This document shows positions 26,161 to 41,323 of a stretch of DNA of 64,000 nt, in pieces. The DNA lies in contig JAREIK010009690.1 of assembly GCA_029783825.1 (NCBI GenBank), positions 1-64,000 of the forward strand, read 5' to 3'. Below the pieces are notes generated by a model that saw only the letters and a program-made list of their open reading frames with translations, did no database searches and was not told where the DNA came from. The position numbers were made by a program, and so were the translations under genes. Origin of the DNA: Sapria himalayana (lineage: Eukaryota; Streptophyta; Magnoliopsida; Malpighiales; Rafflesiaceae). Every line of letters starts with the position of its first letter. Positions within the stretch are counted from its first letter, which is position 1.

Positions 26161-28429
26161 TAAGGTTTGATCCCTAGCTAAAATTCCATAGCTAAATTGA
26201 TATTTTCTTGTAGTGTTGTAGACTAATTGATTGATTGACAGATAGATTCAAAACTAGATATACATAAAGTTAGATAGATATATAGTGAGATATATAGGTA
26301 AATAGATAGATAGATACCTAGATATACACATTGATAGAAAGATAGATAGCCAAGAAGATTGACCAATAATTATACAGATAGAAAAATTGATAGGCAGACA
26401 AATTTAGAGAAAAAAAGATATATAGATAGATATATATATATATATATATAGAAAGATAGATTAATAGATTGATAGATAGATAGATTGATAGATTGATAAA
26501 CAGTTTGATAGACATATAAATAGATAGATTTATTAAATGAAAGATAGATAGATTGATTAATAGATAATCAGACAGACAGATAGATTGATTGATTGATTGA
26601 CATAGAGATACACAAATAGATAGATAGAAAGATAAATAGATAGATAGATACATAGATCGAAATATAGATAGATATACATGTAGATAGACTGAAATTTTTA
26701 CAAATAGAATATAAAAATATTGTTAGATATATAGAGAGACAAATTAAAATACATATATATATATAAAGATAGACAAATAGATAGATTGATTGCTATATAG
26801 ATAGATAGATAAACACAACAATAGACTTATAAACAGACAAATATATTGACAAAAAGATAAAAAATAGAGAGATAAATATATAAATTGATAGACAAATATA
26901 ATAGAAAGATAGATTGATTGACAAATAGATATACAGATAGTTAGAAAGATATATTGACATATAGATATGCAATTAGATAGATAGATTAATATATAGAGAA
27001 ATAGATAGATAGATATGTAGATAGTAAGATAGATAGACAAATAGATAGATTGATAGATACATACGCACATATATATATACTGATTAATAAATAGATATAT
27101 AGACAAATAGATATATATATATATAAATAAAAAGATAGGTAGATAAAAAGATAGATAGAAAACAGATAGATAAATATAAAAATATATCGATAGATAGATA
27201 GATATACAAATATATAGAGAGATAGAAAGAAAAATACATAGATGTATAAATAGATTGATTGATAAACAAATAGATAGACATATATATATATATATATATT
27301 GATAGAAAGATTGATAGACAATTTGAAATATAGATGTATAGACATATTGATAGACTGATTGAAAGAGATATAGTGTTTTATAGACAAAAAGATAGATTGA
27401 TGGATTGATAGGTAGATAGATTGAGATATTATTTGACAGATAGATGGATTGATAGACAGATAGATAGTCAAATAGATAAACATATAAATAAAGAGAATTA
27501 TAGATAGAGAAATAAATATATAAATAGAAAGATAGATAGACAGATACATAGATAGATAGATATATAGATAAATAGATAGACAGATAAATATATATATATA
27601 TATATATATATACACAAATAGGTACATAAATATATAGATAAAAAGATAAAATTACAGATAGAAAGAAAGAAAGATATATATATATATATATATAGAAAGA
27701 TAGATATATAGATAGAAAGATAGATTGACAAATAGATAAATAAAAATTTAGATAAATAGATAAACATATTAATATACATATAGATAGACAAATAAACAAA
27801 CGAATAGATAGACTGATATATAGATTGATAGATAGACAGATAGATAGACATAAAGACATAAAAATATATTGTCAAATAGATAGAAAAATAGATAGATTGA
27901 TTGAAAGACAAATATAATAGAAAAATTGATTGATAGATAGATAAATAAATATCTAGATAGATAAATTGACATATAGATATGTAATTAGATAGACAGATAG
28001 ATAGATAGATATGTTGATAGAAAGATAGATAAATAGATATATAGATAAATAGATAGATAGACAGATAGACATATAGATAGATAGATATTTAGATAGACAG
28101 GTAGATAAAGAGATAGATAGACAAATAGATAGATAGATAGATATATATATATATATATATAGAAAGATAGATAGATATATAGATATATAAATAAACAGAT
28201 AGAGAGAGAGAGAGATATATATATAGTAGATAGATAGATATATAAATAGACAAACTAAAAAATAAATAGATAGATAGATAACTAGACAGATAGATCAATA
28301 GATAGATAGACATATAAATATGTAGATAGATAGATAGAAAGATAGATAGATAGATAGACAAATAGATAAACAGATAGATAGATAGATAGATAAAATATAA
28401 ATATAGATAGATAGATAGATAGATGATAA

Positions 28430-28815
28430 TAAAGATAAATATACAAGTAGATAGATAAATAGATAGACTGATAAATAGATAGATAGATATTTAAATTAAT
28501 AGAGAAATAGATAAACAGATAGATATACATATAGATAGATAGTTTGAGAGATATATAGATAGAGAGATTTTTAAAAAAATTGATAGACTATTTTGATAAG
28601 TAGATTAATAGATTGATAGATAGATTGATAGATAAATTGATAAATAGATTGATAAATATATGGACATACAAATTAATAGACAGATAAATAGAAAGATATA
28701 TAAATAGGTAGATAGATAAATAGATAGATAGATAGATAATAAAATAGATAGATAAAAAGTTTGATTATTATACAAATAGATAGAATGTTTATTCGATAGA
28801 AATATTGAGAAAAAG

Positions 28816-28846
<31 letters not shown>

Positions 28847-29403
28847 TACACACATAGATAGAATGATTGATAGACAAATAGATTGACAAATAAAAAGATA
28901 GATAGATAGACTGATAAATAGACAAATTGATAAAGAGATTTATAGACAGATAGATAGAAAGTTTCATAAATTGACTGATAGAAATAATGATAGACAGATA
29001 GATAGATTAAATAATAGATAGATTGTTGACAAATTGATAGAAATATATATTGATTGATAAATAGATAAAGAGATAGATAAATAGATAGATAGATAAATAG
29101 GTAGATAGATCAATAGATTATTAGTTAGATAGATCGCGAAATAGATAAAAAATAGAGAGACATAGATAGATAGATAGATTGATCAATAGATAGTTAGATA
29201 GATAGATAGACAAATTGATATATAGATAAATAGATATAAATATGGACATATATATAGATTGATAGAAAAATAGTAAACTAGATAGATAGATAGATAGATA
29301 GAAACATAAATAAATAGAAAGATAGACAGATAGATAGATAGATAAATATATAGATATATAGATAGATAGATATATACATAGACAGATATATAGATATATA
29401 GAT

Positions 29404-29436
<33 letters not shown>

Positions 29437-29555
29437 TAAATAAATAGATAGATAGAAAGTTTGATAAATATAGATAGATCAATAGACACAAAGATATATA
29501 GATAGATTAATAGATAAATAGATAGATAGACAGATAGATAGACAGATAGATAGAC

Positions 29556-29586
<31 letters not shown>

Positions 29587-32500
29587 CAGATAGATAGATA
29601 GATAGACAGATAGATAGACACACATAAAGTCATATATATAGATAGATAAATAGATAAACAAATAGATAGATAAATAGATAGTAAGATACATAGATAGATA
29701 GACCAATAGAGATATAGAAATATTAACAGATAGATAGGCACAAAGAAGGATAGATAAATAGGCATACACATAGATATATGGATATACATAAAGATAGATA
29801 GAATGATATATAAAAAGATAGATAGATAGAATGATGCATAAAAAGATAGATAGATAGACAAATTGATAGATTGATAGAATGATAGAAAAATAGATAGAAA
29901 GTTTGATTGATTGATTGATAGATATATTGATAGACAGATCGATAGACAGAATGATAGATAAATAGATAGATAATTGATAGAGAGAATGATATATAGATAG
30001 ACTGGCAAATAAATATATAGATAGATATATAGAAAAATAGATAGATAGACAAATAGATAGAAAAATAGATAGATAGATAGATAGATAGACAAATAGATAG
30101 ACAGATAGATAGTAGATTAATAGTTAGAAAGTCCAATAGATAGACAAATAAATAGACAAATAAATAAACAAATAAATAGATAGATAGATAGATAGATAGA
30201 AATATTGATAGATAGATAGAGTGAAAGATAGATAGAAGGATTAAAAAATAAATAGAAATATAGATTGATAGATAGAGAAATATATATACAATAAATCAAC
30301 AGAGATATAGATAGAAAGATAGATAGATAGATAGATAGATGGACAAATAGATAGATATATAGATAGACAGATAGATATACAGATAGATAGATAGACTGAT
30401 AGATCAACAGAAAGATTGACAAATAGAAATAAAGATATATAGACATATAGATAGACAGATAGATAGACACATAGATATAAAGATAGATAGACAGACAGAT
30501 AGATATAGAGATAGTTAAATAGATAGATAGATAAATAGCAAGACAGATTTATTGATAGATTTATAGAAAGATAGATAGATTGATAGATAGATAGGAAAAT
30601 AGATAGACAAAGTGAAATACAAATACATTGATTGTTAAATAGATAGATTGATATATAGGTAGATAGAGAAATAGATAGACAAATTGATAGAATTATTAAT
30701 AGATAGATTGATATACAGATTGATACACAATTGGATATATTGATCGATAGATAGTTTATTTTGATTAAGAGATAGATAGCTAATTGATTGATAGACAAAT
30801 AGATTGATTTATTGGTAGATAAAAAGATATATTGAAATATTATTAGATTGATATATAGATAGGTAGATACATAGAGAGATAGATAGACATATAGATAGAC
30901 AAATAGATAGATAGATAGATAGATAGACATATAGATAGACATATAGATAGAAAGATAAGTTGACAAATAGATAGACATATAGATAAATAAACTGATATAT
31001 AGAAAGAAATAAAGATAGATAAATAGTAGAAAGATAGACAAGTATATACACGGATAGATAGACACTAATATAGATATATATATATATATATAGGTTGACA
31101 CATATAATGATAGAAAGAAAGATAGAATGATGGATAAAAAGATATATAGACTGATATAAATATTGAAAGATAGATAAATAGATAGAGAGATAAACAAGTA
31201 TATAGAAAAATAGAACATATATATATATATATATATAGACAAATAGATACACCGATAGATTGATAGAGATGCAGACAAATAGATAGACAAATAGACAGAC
31301 AAAAATATAGATGGATTCACAGACAGACAAACAGATAGACAGATAGATAGATATGCAAGATTTCAAGTAGTGAGGTAGGAATACAAACTGACAAATAGAT
31401 AAATAAACAAATAGACAAATATACAGTCTGACAAATTTATAACAGATACACAAATAGACAAATAGACAGACAGAATGGTAGAAATATAAAATAATAGTTA
31501 GATTGAAAGAAAGAAAGATAGATATATTGATAAACTGATAGAAAGATAGATAAATAAATAGACATATAGATAAATAGGTTGTTAGATAAATAGATATAAA
31601 GATAGATACACAGACTAACCGAAAGATAGATAAACAGATATATAGAAAACTTGAAAGATAGACATATAGAAAGATTGATCAATAGATTCATAGCCAGATT
31701 GATAAACAAATTGATAGACAGATTGATAGACAAATAGATAGAAAATTAGATAGATTAATTGAAAGAAAAATAGATAGATATATAGATAGATATATAGACA
31801 AATAGATAAACAAATAGATCGTCAGATTATTAGGCATATAGATAATGATATTATTAGATTGATTGATTGATAAATGGATAGACAAATAGATAGACATAGA
31901 TAGATTGATTGATTGATTGATTGACTAAAATATAAACAAATAGATAAATAGATAGAAAAGACTGATAAATATATTGATAGATATAAAGACATATTGATTG
32001 AAAGAATAATGGACATATCAAAATATAAATTGATATAAAGATAGATAGTTAGATAGATTGACTGATAGATAGATAGATAGATAGATAAGTAGATAGATTA
32101 TTAGATTGATAGAAAGATAGATATATTAATAGATAGATAGATAGACAAATAGAAAGACTAATAGATAGATAGAAAGATAGATAGATAGTTAGAGAGACAA
32201 ATATATATACAATGATAGAAAGATAGAAATATAGTCAGATATATATATATATAAACATATAGATAGATAGATAGATAGGTAGATAGAAAGATAGATAGAT
32301 ATACAGACATACAGATAGATAGATAGTTCAATAAATAGATAGATATATTGATAGATAGATAGAATGTCATCTAAATAGATTGATAGATATACGTATTTAT
32401 AGACAACTTAATAGATAGATAGATGGATAGGAAAATATATAGATAGAAAGATATTCATAAATATAGATAGATAGATATATAATTAGATATATAGTTAGAT

Positions 32501-33223
32501 TCATAAATAGATAGATAGATAGATTGTAAGATAGATTGGTATATATACAAATAGATAGACAGATAAATAGATTGATAGACATATACATAGATAGATAAAT
32601 AGATAGATTGACTAACTGATTAACTGGTACAATGTTTGACAGAAAAATAGATAGATATATAGATAGATAGACAAATAGATAGACTAATATATAGAAAGAT
32701 AGATAGTTAGTTAGTTAGATGTAGAGATAGATAGATTTATTATTAGATAGATAGACAAATAAATAAACAAGTTGATAGATAGTTAGATAGACTAACTGAT
32801 TAACAGGTCAAATGTTTGACAGAAAATAGTTAGATAGATAGATAGATAGACAAATAGATATACTAATATATAGAAATATAGATAGATAGTTAGTTAGACA
32901 TAGAGATAGATAGATTTATTATTAGATAGATAGACAAATAAATAAATTAGTAGATAGATAGATTGATAGATAGACAAATAGATAGAAAAATAGATAGATT
33001 TATATATAGACAAATAGTCAGATAGTCAGATAGTTAGATAGATATATAGAAATATAGATAGAAAGATTTATAGAAAGACATATAGATAAAAATATAGATA
33101 GATATCTAGACAGATAGATATATAAATAGATAGATAGATAGATTTATAGATTAAAAGATAAATAAATAGATAGTAAAATAAATAAATAGAAAGATAGACA
33201 AATTGATATTTAGATAGATAGAT

Positions 33224-33262
<39 letters not shown>

Positions 33263-34194
33263 AATAGATAGATAGGTAGGAATATAAAAAAAATTAGATA
33301 TACAGATTGATAGATAGAAATGCAAATAGATAGATAGATAGACAAGAACATATATAGACACATATATAGACAAATATATTCATAGATAGATAAACATATT
33401 TAAAAATAGATAGATTGATAGATAGATTGATTGAAAAATAGACAGACAGACAAATAGATAGATAGATATTGAGAGAGATAGATCGGCATGTTGATTGATA
33501 GAAAGACTGACAAATAGAAAGACAGATAAATAGATAGACAAATAGATAGACAGATAAATAGATAGATAAATATATAGATAGATAGATAGGATACATACAT
33601 AAATTGATAGATACAGAAATACATCGATAGACAGATTGATAGGTTGATTGATAGAAAGATAAATAGATAGTTAGAAAAATAGATTGATGGACATAAGGTT
33701 TGATAGATTTCTAGATTGATTGATAAACACATTGATTGATAAATTGAGAGACTTATAGATAGAATGATTGATAGATAGATCGATAGATAGATAAATAGAT
33801 AGATAGATTAACAGATAGATAGATAGATAAATAGATAGGCAGATAGATTTATAGATCAATAGATAGACAGATTTATCGATTTATTGATTGATAGTTAGAT
33901 AGATAAACAAATAGACAGATAGATATACAAATAGATATACAAATAATAGATAGATAGATACACATATCGATAACCCGATAGATTGACCTATAGATTAATA
34001 GATATATAGAAAAATAGATATATTGATAGATAAATAGAATGAAACATAGTTAGTCACATAGATAGACACATATATAAGCACATAGATAGACATATTGAAA
34101 GATATATAGATATATATACCCATAGAAAGATTGATTGATTGATTGATAGATAGATAGACAAATAGATATATAAATAGATAGATAAATAAATAAA

Positions 34195-34225
<31 letters not shown>

Positions 34226-34250
34226 ATAGATAGAAAGATAGACAGACATA
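28430..34250. repeat. higher-order unit, copy 1 (about 5.8 kb)
   Basis: Uncommon landmark words occur in the same order here and about 5.7-5.9 kb downstream: tttattcgataga (28788 / 34706), caagtagtgagg (31364 / 37143), agaatgtcat (32361 / 38180), and acacatatcgataa with ttgacctatagattaatag (about 33960 / 39650). The offset drifts from 5918 to 5690 bp through indels. Similarity fades beyond about 34200. Confidence 0.82.
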
Positions 34251-34339
34251 TAGATAGATATATAGATATATAGATATATAGATAGATAGATCGACTAATA
34301 TGTAGATAGATAGTTAGACTGACAAGTAGATAGATAGAT

Positions 34340-34737
34340 AGTGAGAGAGATAGCTCGATAGATAGATAGATTGATAGATAGACTAATAAATAGATAGATA
34401 GATATTTAAATTATTAGAGAAATAGATAGACAGATAGATAGACATATAGATAGATAATTTGATAGATATATAGATAAATAGATTTTTAGAAAAATTGATA
34501 GACAAATTGATAAGCATATTGATAGATTGATAGATTGATTGATAAACAGATTGATAAATATATTGACATACAAATTAATAGACAGATAAATAGAAAGATT
34601 GATAGAAAGATAGATAAATAGGTAGATAGATAAATAGATGGATAGACAGATAGATAAGAAAATAGATAGATATAAAGTTATATTATTATACAAATAGATA
34701 GAATATTTATTCGATAGATATATTGAGAAATAGATAG

Positions 34738-34826
<89 letters not shown>

Positions 34827-36835
34827 ACATAGATAGAATGATTGATAGACAAAATGATTGATAAATAAAAAGAAAGATAGATAGACAGATAAATTGATAG
34901 ATAAATAGACAAGTTGATAGAGAGATTTATAGACAGATAGATAGAAAGATTCATAGACTGACTGATAGAAATAATGATAGACAGATAGATAGATTAAATA
35001 ATAGATAGATTGATATACAAATTGATAGAAAGATACATTGATTGATAAATAGATAAAGAGATAGATAAATAGATAGATAGATCAATAGATTATTAGTTAG
35101 ATAGATTGACAAATAGATAGAAAATAGAGAGACATATAGATAGATAGATAGATTGATCAATATATAGTTAGATAGATAGAAAGGTAAATAGATACAAAAA
35201 TTGATATATGTATATAGATAGATAGATAGATACATAGATAGATATATAGACATATAGATAGATATATATATATATATATATATATAATAGATAGATAAAT
35301 AGATAGATAGATAGAAAGTTAGATAAATATAGATAGATCAATAGACACATAGATATATAGATTGATTAATAGATAAATAGATAGATAGATAGACAGATAG
35401 ATAGATAGATAGATAGTTAGACATACATAAAGTCATATATAATGATAGATAAATAGATAAACAAATAGATAGATAAATAGATAGTAAGATACGTAGATAG
35501 ATAGACCAATAGAGATCTAGAAATACTAACACATAAATATACATAGATAGATGGATATACAAAAAGATAGATAGATAGAATGATACATAAAAAGATAGAT
35601 ATATAAACAAATTGATAGATTGATAGAATGATAGATAAATAGATAGAAAGTTTGATTGATTGATTGATAAATATATTGATAGATAGATTGATAGACAGAA
35701 TAATAGATAAATAGATAGATAATTGATAGAGAGAATGATATATAGATAGATTGGAAGATAAATATATAGTTATATATATAGGAAAATAGATAGATAGATA
35801 GACAAATAGATAGATATAGATAGACAGATAGATAGATAGAGAAATAGATAGATAGATAGACAGATAGATAGATAAACAGATAGATAGTAGATTAATAGTT
35901 AGAGAGTCCAATAGATAGACAAATAAATAGACAAATAAATAAACAAATAAATAGATAGATAGATAGAAATATTGATAGATAGAAAGATAGAGTGAAAGAT
36001 AGATAGAAGGATTAAGAAATAAATAGAAATTTAGATAGATAGATAGAAAAATAGATATACAATAAATCAAGAGAGATATAGATAGACAGATAGATAGATA
36101 GATAGATGGACAGATAGATGGATATATAGATCGATAGATAGATATACATATAGATAGATAGACTGATAGATGAACAGAAAGATTGACAAATAAAAATAAA
36201 GATATATAAACATATAGATAGATAGATAAATAGGCACATAGATATAAAGATAGATAGATAGATATAGAGATAGATAGACAGATAGATAGATAATTAGCAA
36301 GATAGATTGATTGACATATTCATTGATAGATTGATAAAAACATAGATAGATTGATAGATAGATAGGCAAATAGATATACAAAGTGAAATACAAATACATT
36401 GATTGTTAGATAGATAGATAGATAGATATATAGATAGATGGACAATTAGATAGACACATTAATTGAATGATTAATAGATAGATTGATATACAGATTGATA
36501 CACAATTGGATATATAGATTGATAGATAGTTTGTTTGATGATTAAGAGATAGATGGTTAATTGATTGATAGACAAATAGATTGATTTATAGATAGATAAA
36601 AATATATATTTAAATATTATTAGATTGATATATAGATAGGTAGATACATAAAGAGATAGATAGACATATAGATAGACAAATATATAGACAGATAAATAGA
36701 CATATAGATAGAAAGATAAGTTGACAAATAGATAGCTATATAGATAAATAAACTGATATATATAAAGAAATAAAGATAGATAAATAATAGAAAGATAGAC
36801 AAGTAGATCATGGATAGATAGACACATATATAGAT

Positions 36836-36888
<53 letters not shown>

Positions 36889-38039
36889 TTGACACATATA
36901 ATGATAGAAAGAAAGATAGAATGATGGATAAAAATATATATAGACTGATATAAATATTGAAAGATAGATAAATAGATAGATAGATAAACAAGTATATAGA
37001 CAGAATCATAGACAAATAGAACATATATATAAAATAGATACACAGACAGATTAGTAGAGATGCAGACAAATAGATAGACAATTAGACAGACAAAAATATA
37101 AATGGATTGACTGACTGACTGACAGATAGATATGCAAGAATTCAAGTAGTGAGGTTGGAAGACAAATAGGCAGACAGATAAATAAACAAATAGACAAATA
37201 TACAATCTGACAACTTTACAACAGATACACAAATAGACAAATAGACAGACAGACAGATAGAAATATAAAATATAGTTAGATTGAAAGAAAGAAGATAGAT
37301 ATATTGATAAATTGATAGAAAGATAAATAAATAAATAGACATAGAGATAAATAGGTTGTTAGATAAATAGATATAAAGATATATGGACAGACTGAACGAC
37401 AGATAGATAGATAAATAGATATATAGACAGAATGAAAGATAGACATATAAAATGATTGATCAACCGATTCATTGACAGATTGATAAACAAATTGATAGAC
37501 AGATTGATAAACAAATAGATAAATAGATAGAAAAATAGATAGATTAATTGAAAGAAAAATAGAGTGATATAGAAATAGATATATAGACAAATAGATAAAC
37601 AAATAGATCATCAGATTATTAGGCATATAGATAAAGATATTATTAGATAGATTGATTGATAAATGGATAGACAAATAGAAAGACATAGATAGATAGATAG
37701 ATTGATAGATAGACTAAAATATAAACAAATAGATAGATAAATAGAAAAGACTGATAAATATATTGATAGATATAAAGACATATTGATAGAAAGAATGATA
37801 ACATATCGAAATATAAATTGATATAAAGATAGATAGATAGATTGACTGATAGATAGATAGATAGGTAGATAGATTATTAGATCGATAGAAAGATAGATAT
37901 ATTAATAGATAGCTGATAGATAGACAGATAGATAGACAGATAGATAGATAGACAGAAAGCCAAAAAGATAGATAGAAAGATAGATAGATAGTTAAAGAGA
38001 CAAATACATATACACTGATAGAAAGATAGAAATATAGTC

Positions 38040-38079
<40 letters not shown>

Positions 38080-40060
38080 ATATATATAGATAGATAGGTA
38101 GGTAGATAGATATACAGACATACAGATATATAGATAGTTTAATAAATAGTTAGATACATCGATAGATATTTAGATAGATAGAATGTCATTTAAATAGACT
38201 GATAGATATACATATTTATGGACAAATTGATAGATAGATAGATGGATAATAAAATATATAGATATAAATATATACATAAAGATAGATAGATAGATAAATA
38301 GATATATAGTTAGATACATAAATAGATAGATAGATAGACAGATAGATAGATAGTAAGATAGATTGGTATATATACAAATAGATAGACAGATAAATAGATT
38401 GATAAACATATACATAGATAGATAGATAGATAGATAGACAAATAAATAAACAAGTTGATAGATAGATAGATAGACTAACTGATTAACAGGTAGAATGTTT
38501 GATAGAAAAATAGATAGATAGATAGATAGATAGACAAATAGATAGACTAATATAAAGAAAGATATATAGTTAGTTAGATAGACATAGAGATATATAGATT
38601 TATTACTAGATAGATAGACAAATAAATAAATAATTAGATAGATATATTGATAGATAGATAAATACATAGATAAATAGATAGATAAATAGATAGATAAATA
38701 AATAGATTATATATAGACAAATAGTCAGATAGTTAGATAGATATTTAGACATATAGATAGAAAGATTTATAGAAAGACATATAGATAAAAATATAGATAG
38801 ATATATAGACAGATAGATATACAAATAGATAGATAGATAGATTTATAGATTAAAAGATAAATAGATAGATAGGAAAATAAATAAATAGAAAGATAAACAG
38901 ATTGATATTTAGTTAGATAGATTGATAGATATATAGATATATAGATACATAAATAGATAGATATGTAAGAATAAAAAAATAGATAGACAGATCGATAGAT
39001 AGAAAGGCATATAGATAGATGGATAGATAGACAGATAGACAGAACATACATAGACACATATATAGACAGATATATTCATAGATAGATAAAGATATATAGA
39101 GATAGATAGATGATAGATTGATTGATTGACAAATATATAGATAGAAAATAGATAGAGAGATAGTGAGATAGATAGATCGATAGGTTGATTGATAGAAGGC
39201 TGACAGATAGAAAGACAGATAGATAGATAGACAAATAGATAGATAGATAAATAGATAGATAAATAGATAGATAGATAGATAGGATACATACATAGTTAGA
39301 TAGATACAAAATACATCAATAGACAGATTGATTGATTGATTGATAAAAAGATAAATAGATAGTTAGAAAAATAGATTGATAGAAATAAGGTTAGATAGAT
39401 TCTAGATTGTTTGATAAACACATTGATTGATAAATTGAGAGACTTATAGATAGAATCACTGATAGCCAGATCGATAGATAGATAAATAGATAGATAGATT
39501 AACATATAGATAGATAAACAGATAGACAGATAGATTTATAGATCAATATATAGACATTATTTATTGATTTATTGATTGATAGTTAGATATATAGAAAAAT
39601 AGACCAGAAAGATATACATATAGATATACAAATAAATAGATAGATAGATACACATATCGATAAACCAATAGATTGACCTATAGATTAATAGATATATAGA
39701 AAATAGATATATTGATAGATAAATAGAACAACACATAGTTAGTCACATTGATAAATACATATATAAGCACATAGATAGACATATTGAAAGATATATAGAT
39801 AGATATACCCATAGATAGATAGATAGATTGATTGATTGATTGATAGATATATAGATAGACATATAGATAGATAGATAGATAAATAGATATATATAGATAG
39901 ATAGAAAGATATACAGACATACAAATAGATATATAGATATATAGATAGATAGACAGATTGATCGACAGATAGATAGACAGATTGATCGACAGATAGATAG
40001 ACAGATATGTAGATAGATAGTTAGATAGACAAGTAGACAGATATATAGTCAGACAGATAG
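34340..40060. repeat. higher-order unit, copy 2 (about 5.8 kb)
   Basis: Second copy of the unit starting near 28430. It differs from copy 1 by many substitutions, by a longer (TA)n run at 34742-34822 and by small indels, so the copies are old, or evolve quickly by slippage. Parts of the same unit are recognisable in array 1: tccaatagatagac with aaatacaaatacattgat at about 12190-12670 corresponds to 30132-30630. Confidence 0.8.
34742..34822. repeat. (TA)n run of about 80 bp
   Basis: Longest near-pure TA dinucleotide run in the window, with one TT interruption. Copy 1 of the higher-order unit has a much shorter run plus (CA)n at the matching place (28819-28855), so this is a slippage hotspot. 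Confidence 0.93.
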
Positions 40061-40329
40061 ATCGATAGATAGATAGATTGATAGATTGATTGAATGATAT
40101 ATAGATAGAAAGATAGACAGACAGATAGATATACAGACTAAAAGACTGATAGTTCAATAGATAGATAGGCAGATATATATACAGACTAATAGATATAAAA
40201 AAATTTAGAAAGATAGATAGTTAGCTAGACAAATAGATATATATTTTGATAGATTGATTGATAGACAAATAGATAGACATATAGGTAGATAAATAGATAG
40301 ATTAATAGATAGACACTATAAAAATTGTT

Positions 40330-40740
40330 TGTTTAGCTACAAAAATTTATCTAGAAAATTAATCCCTAGCTAATTTGTGAGGGATTAGCTAGGGTATAAC
40401 AAGAGTTGTATGAGTTTAGATTTAATGAAAAATTTTCGATAGATTTTTGACTGATTAGAGATGTATATTTTTGATGGAATCTCATCCCTTGGTAATAATG
40501 TCATAAATTTTGGTGAAAAGATTGGCACTAAATTTAGCAACAACTTTAGAGATGGATTTTTTTTATCTAATTAGATTTAGAAAAAATCCCTCGCTAAATA
40601 GTTATCTGGAAATTTTTTTTATAATTATATATTAATAGTAAGCGCTTAGTCCTTTAATTATAATTATCACAAAATATATCCATTTAGCTAGGTATTCTTC
40701 CCTAGCTATTTAGCTCAGGATTAATTTTTCTTTAATCTAT
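40330..40740. repeat. left subterminal repeats of CACTA-2
   Basis: Copies of tccctagctaatttg, gggattagctaggg, tccctcgctaaatag and tccctagctatttagct in both orientations. The 20-mer aaatttagcaacaactttag with gagatggatttt at 40529-40560 is repeated at 42474-42506, so the family-specific terminal region extends to about 42540 and was split by later sequence. Confidence 0.8.
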
Positions 40741-41323
40741 AATGAATTATTTTCTTTATATATTATTTGTTTTAATATTTTTTAAAATTTTATATATGTA
40801 AGGTCTGTCATATATATAATAGGAATCTTTAAATAATTAAAAAATAGGATATTATAATTAAATAATTAAAAAATATCAAAATATGAATAAAAATTTATAT
40901 TAATAAAGACTAATATAAATATTTTTATTTTTAGAAAATTTTAAAAAATAATACAAAACATTATTTAAATTATTTAATTATGATATATAAATATACTTAT
41001 TAATATATACATTATATAACTAATTCTATAATTATAAATAATTTTTAAAATATTTGCATCAATAAATGAACATACATAAACAATTGTATTAATGAAAAAC
41101 CTAAAATAATTATTTGTATTATAAAAATGTTACAAAAAAATGTGAATTAATGAATAAAAAAATACATAATTATTTTTATGATTATATAAATCTTTAAAAA
41201 ATATATATTTTCAAAAAATTTGAATTATTTGAATTTTAAAAAAAATTCATATTTTTCAAATATTTTAAATAAAATAAATTGATATTTAAGATTAAATGAA
41301 TAGATGTTTAAATTACATCTTAG
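40741..41323. other. AT-rich interior of the CACTA-2 left arm
   Basis: Very A/T-rich, stops in all frames, no repeat or gene recognised. The similar text at 41824-42470 on the far side of the MITE fits one original stretch interrupted by that insertion. Confidence 0.6.

Larger units (their letters stand above)
14038..26215. mobile_element. CACTA-1: 12.2-kb CACTA-ended insertion in the GATA locus
   Basis: Left end CACAACAAAAAAATCTCA, right end (inverted) CACTACAAGAAAATATCA: imperfect CACTA terminal repeats. Both ends carry subterminal copies of TAGCTAGGGA, CTAGCTAAAT and TTAGCGATGG-like motifs, as expected for En/Spm-type binding-site arrays. GATA array abuts both ends. The 3 bp outside the ends differ (taa on the left, ttg on the right), so a target duplication is not preserved. 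The octamer tagactaa is found on both sides but is common in the array. No transposase remnant was recognised inside. The interior is other transposons, a captured exon fragment and AT-rich filler, suggesting a non-autonomous, heavily nested element. Confidence 0.8.
26216..40313. repeat. GATA-type tetranucleotide array 2
   Basis: Same GATA/GACA/TATA composition as array 1, bounded on both sides by CACTA termini. Before the insertions arrays 1, 2 and 3 were probably one locus, since the flanks of both CACTA elements are array sequence. Minus-strand Ile-Tyr-Leu-Ser frames up to several hundred codons are repeat artefacts. It contains a large higher-order duplication (see next entries). Confidence 0.97.

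Noticed and set aside
14030..26226. tagactaa on both sides of CACTA-1 as an 8-bp target duplication
   Set aside because: CACTA elements make 3-bp duplications, the right copy is 3 bp away from the terminus, and tagactaa-like words are common throughout the GATA arrays.
26744..27859. Long minus-strand reading frames (for example about 371 codons here, 359 at 30241-31320, 323 at 29121-30092) in the GATA arrays
   Set aside because: They are translations of TATC repeats (Tyr-Leu-Ser-Ile cycles), open in several frames at once and only on the strand where the tetramer contains no stop. No domain, codon bias or start context is present.
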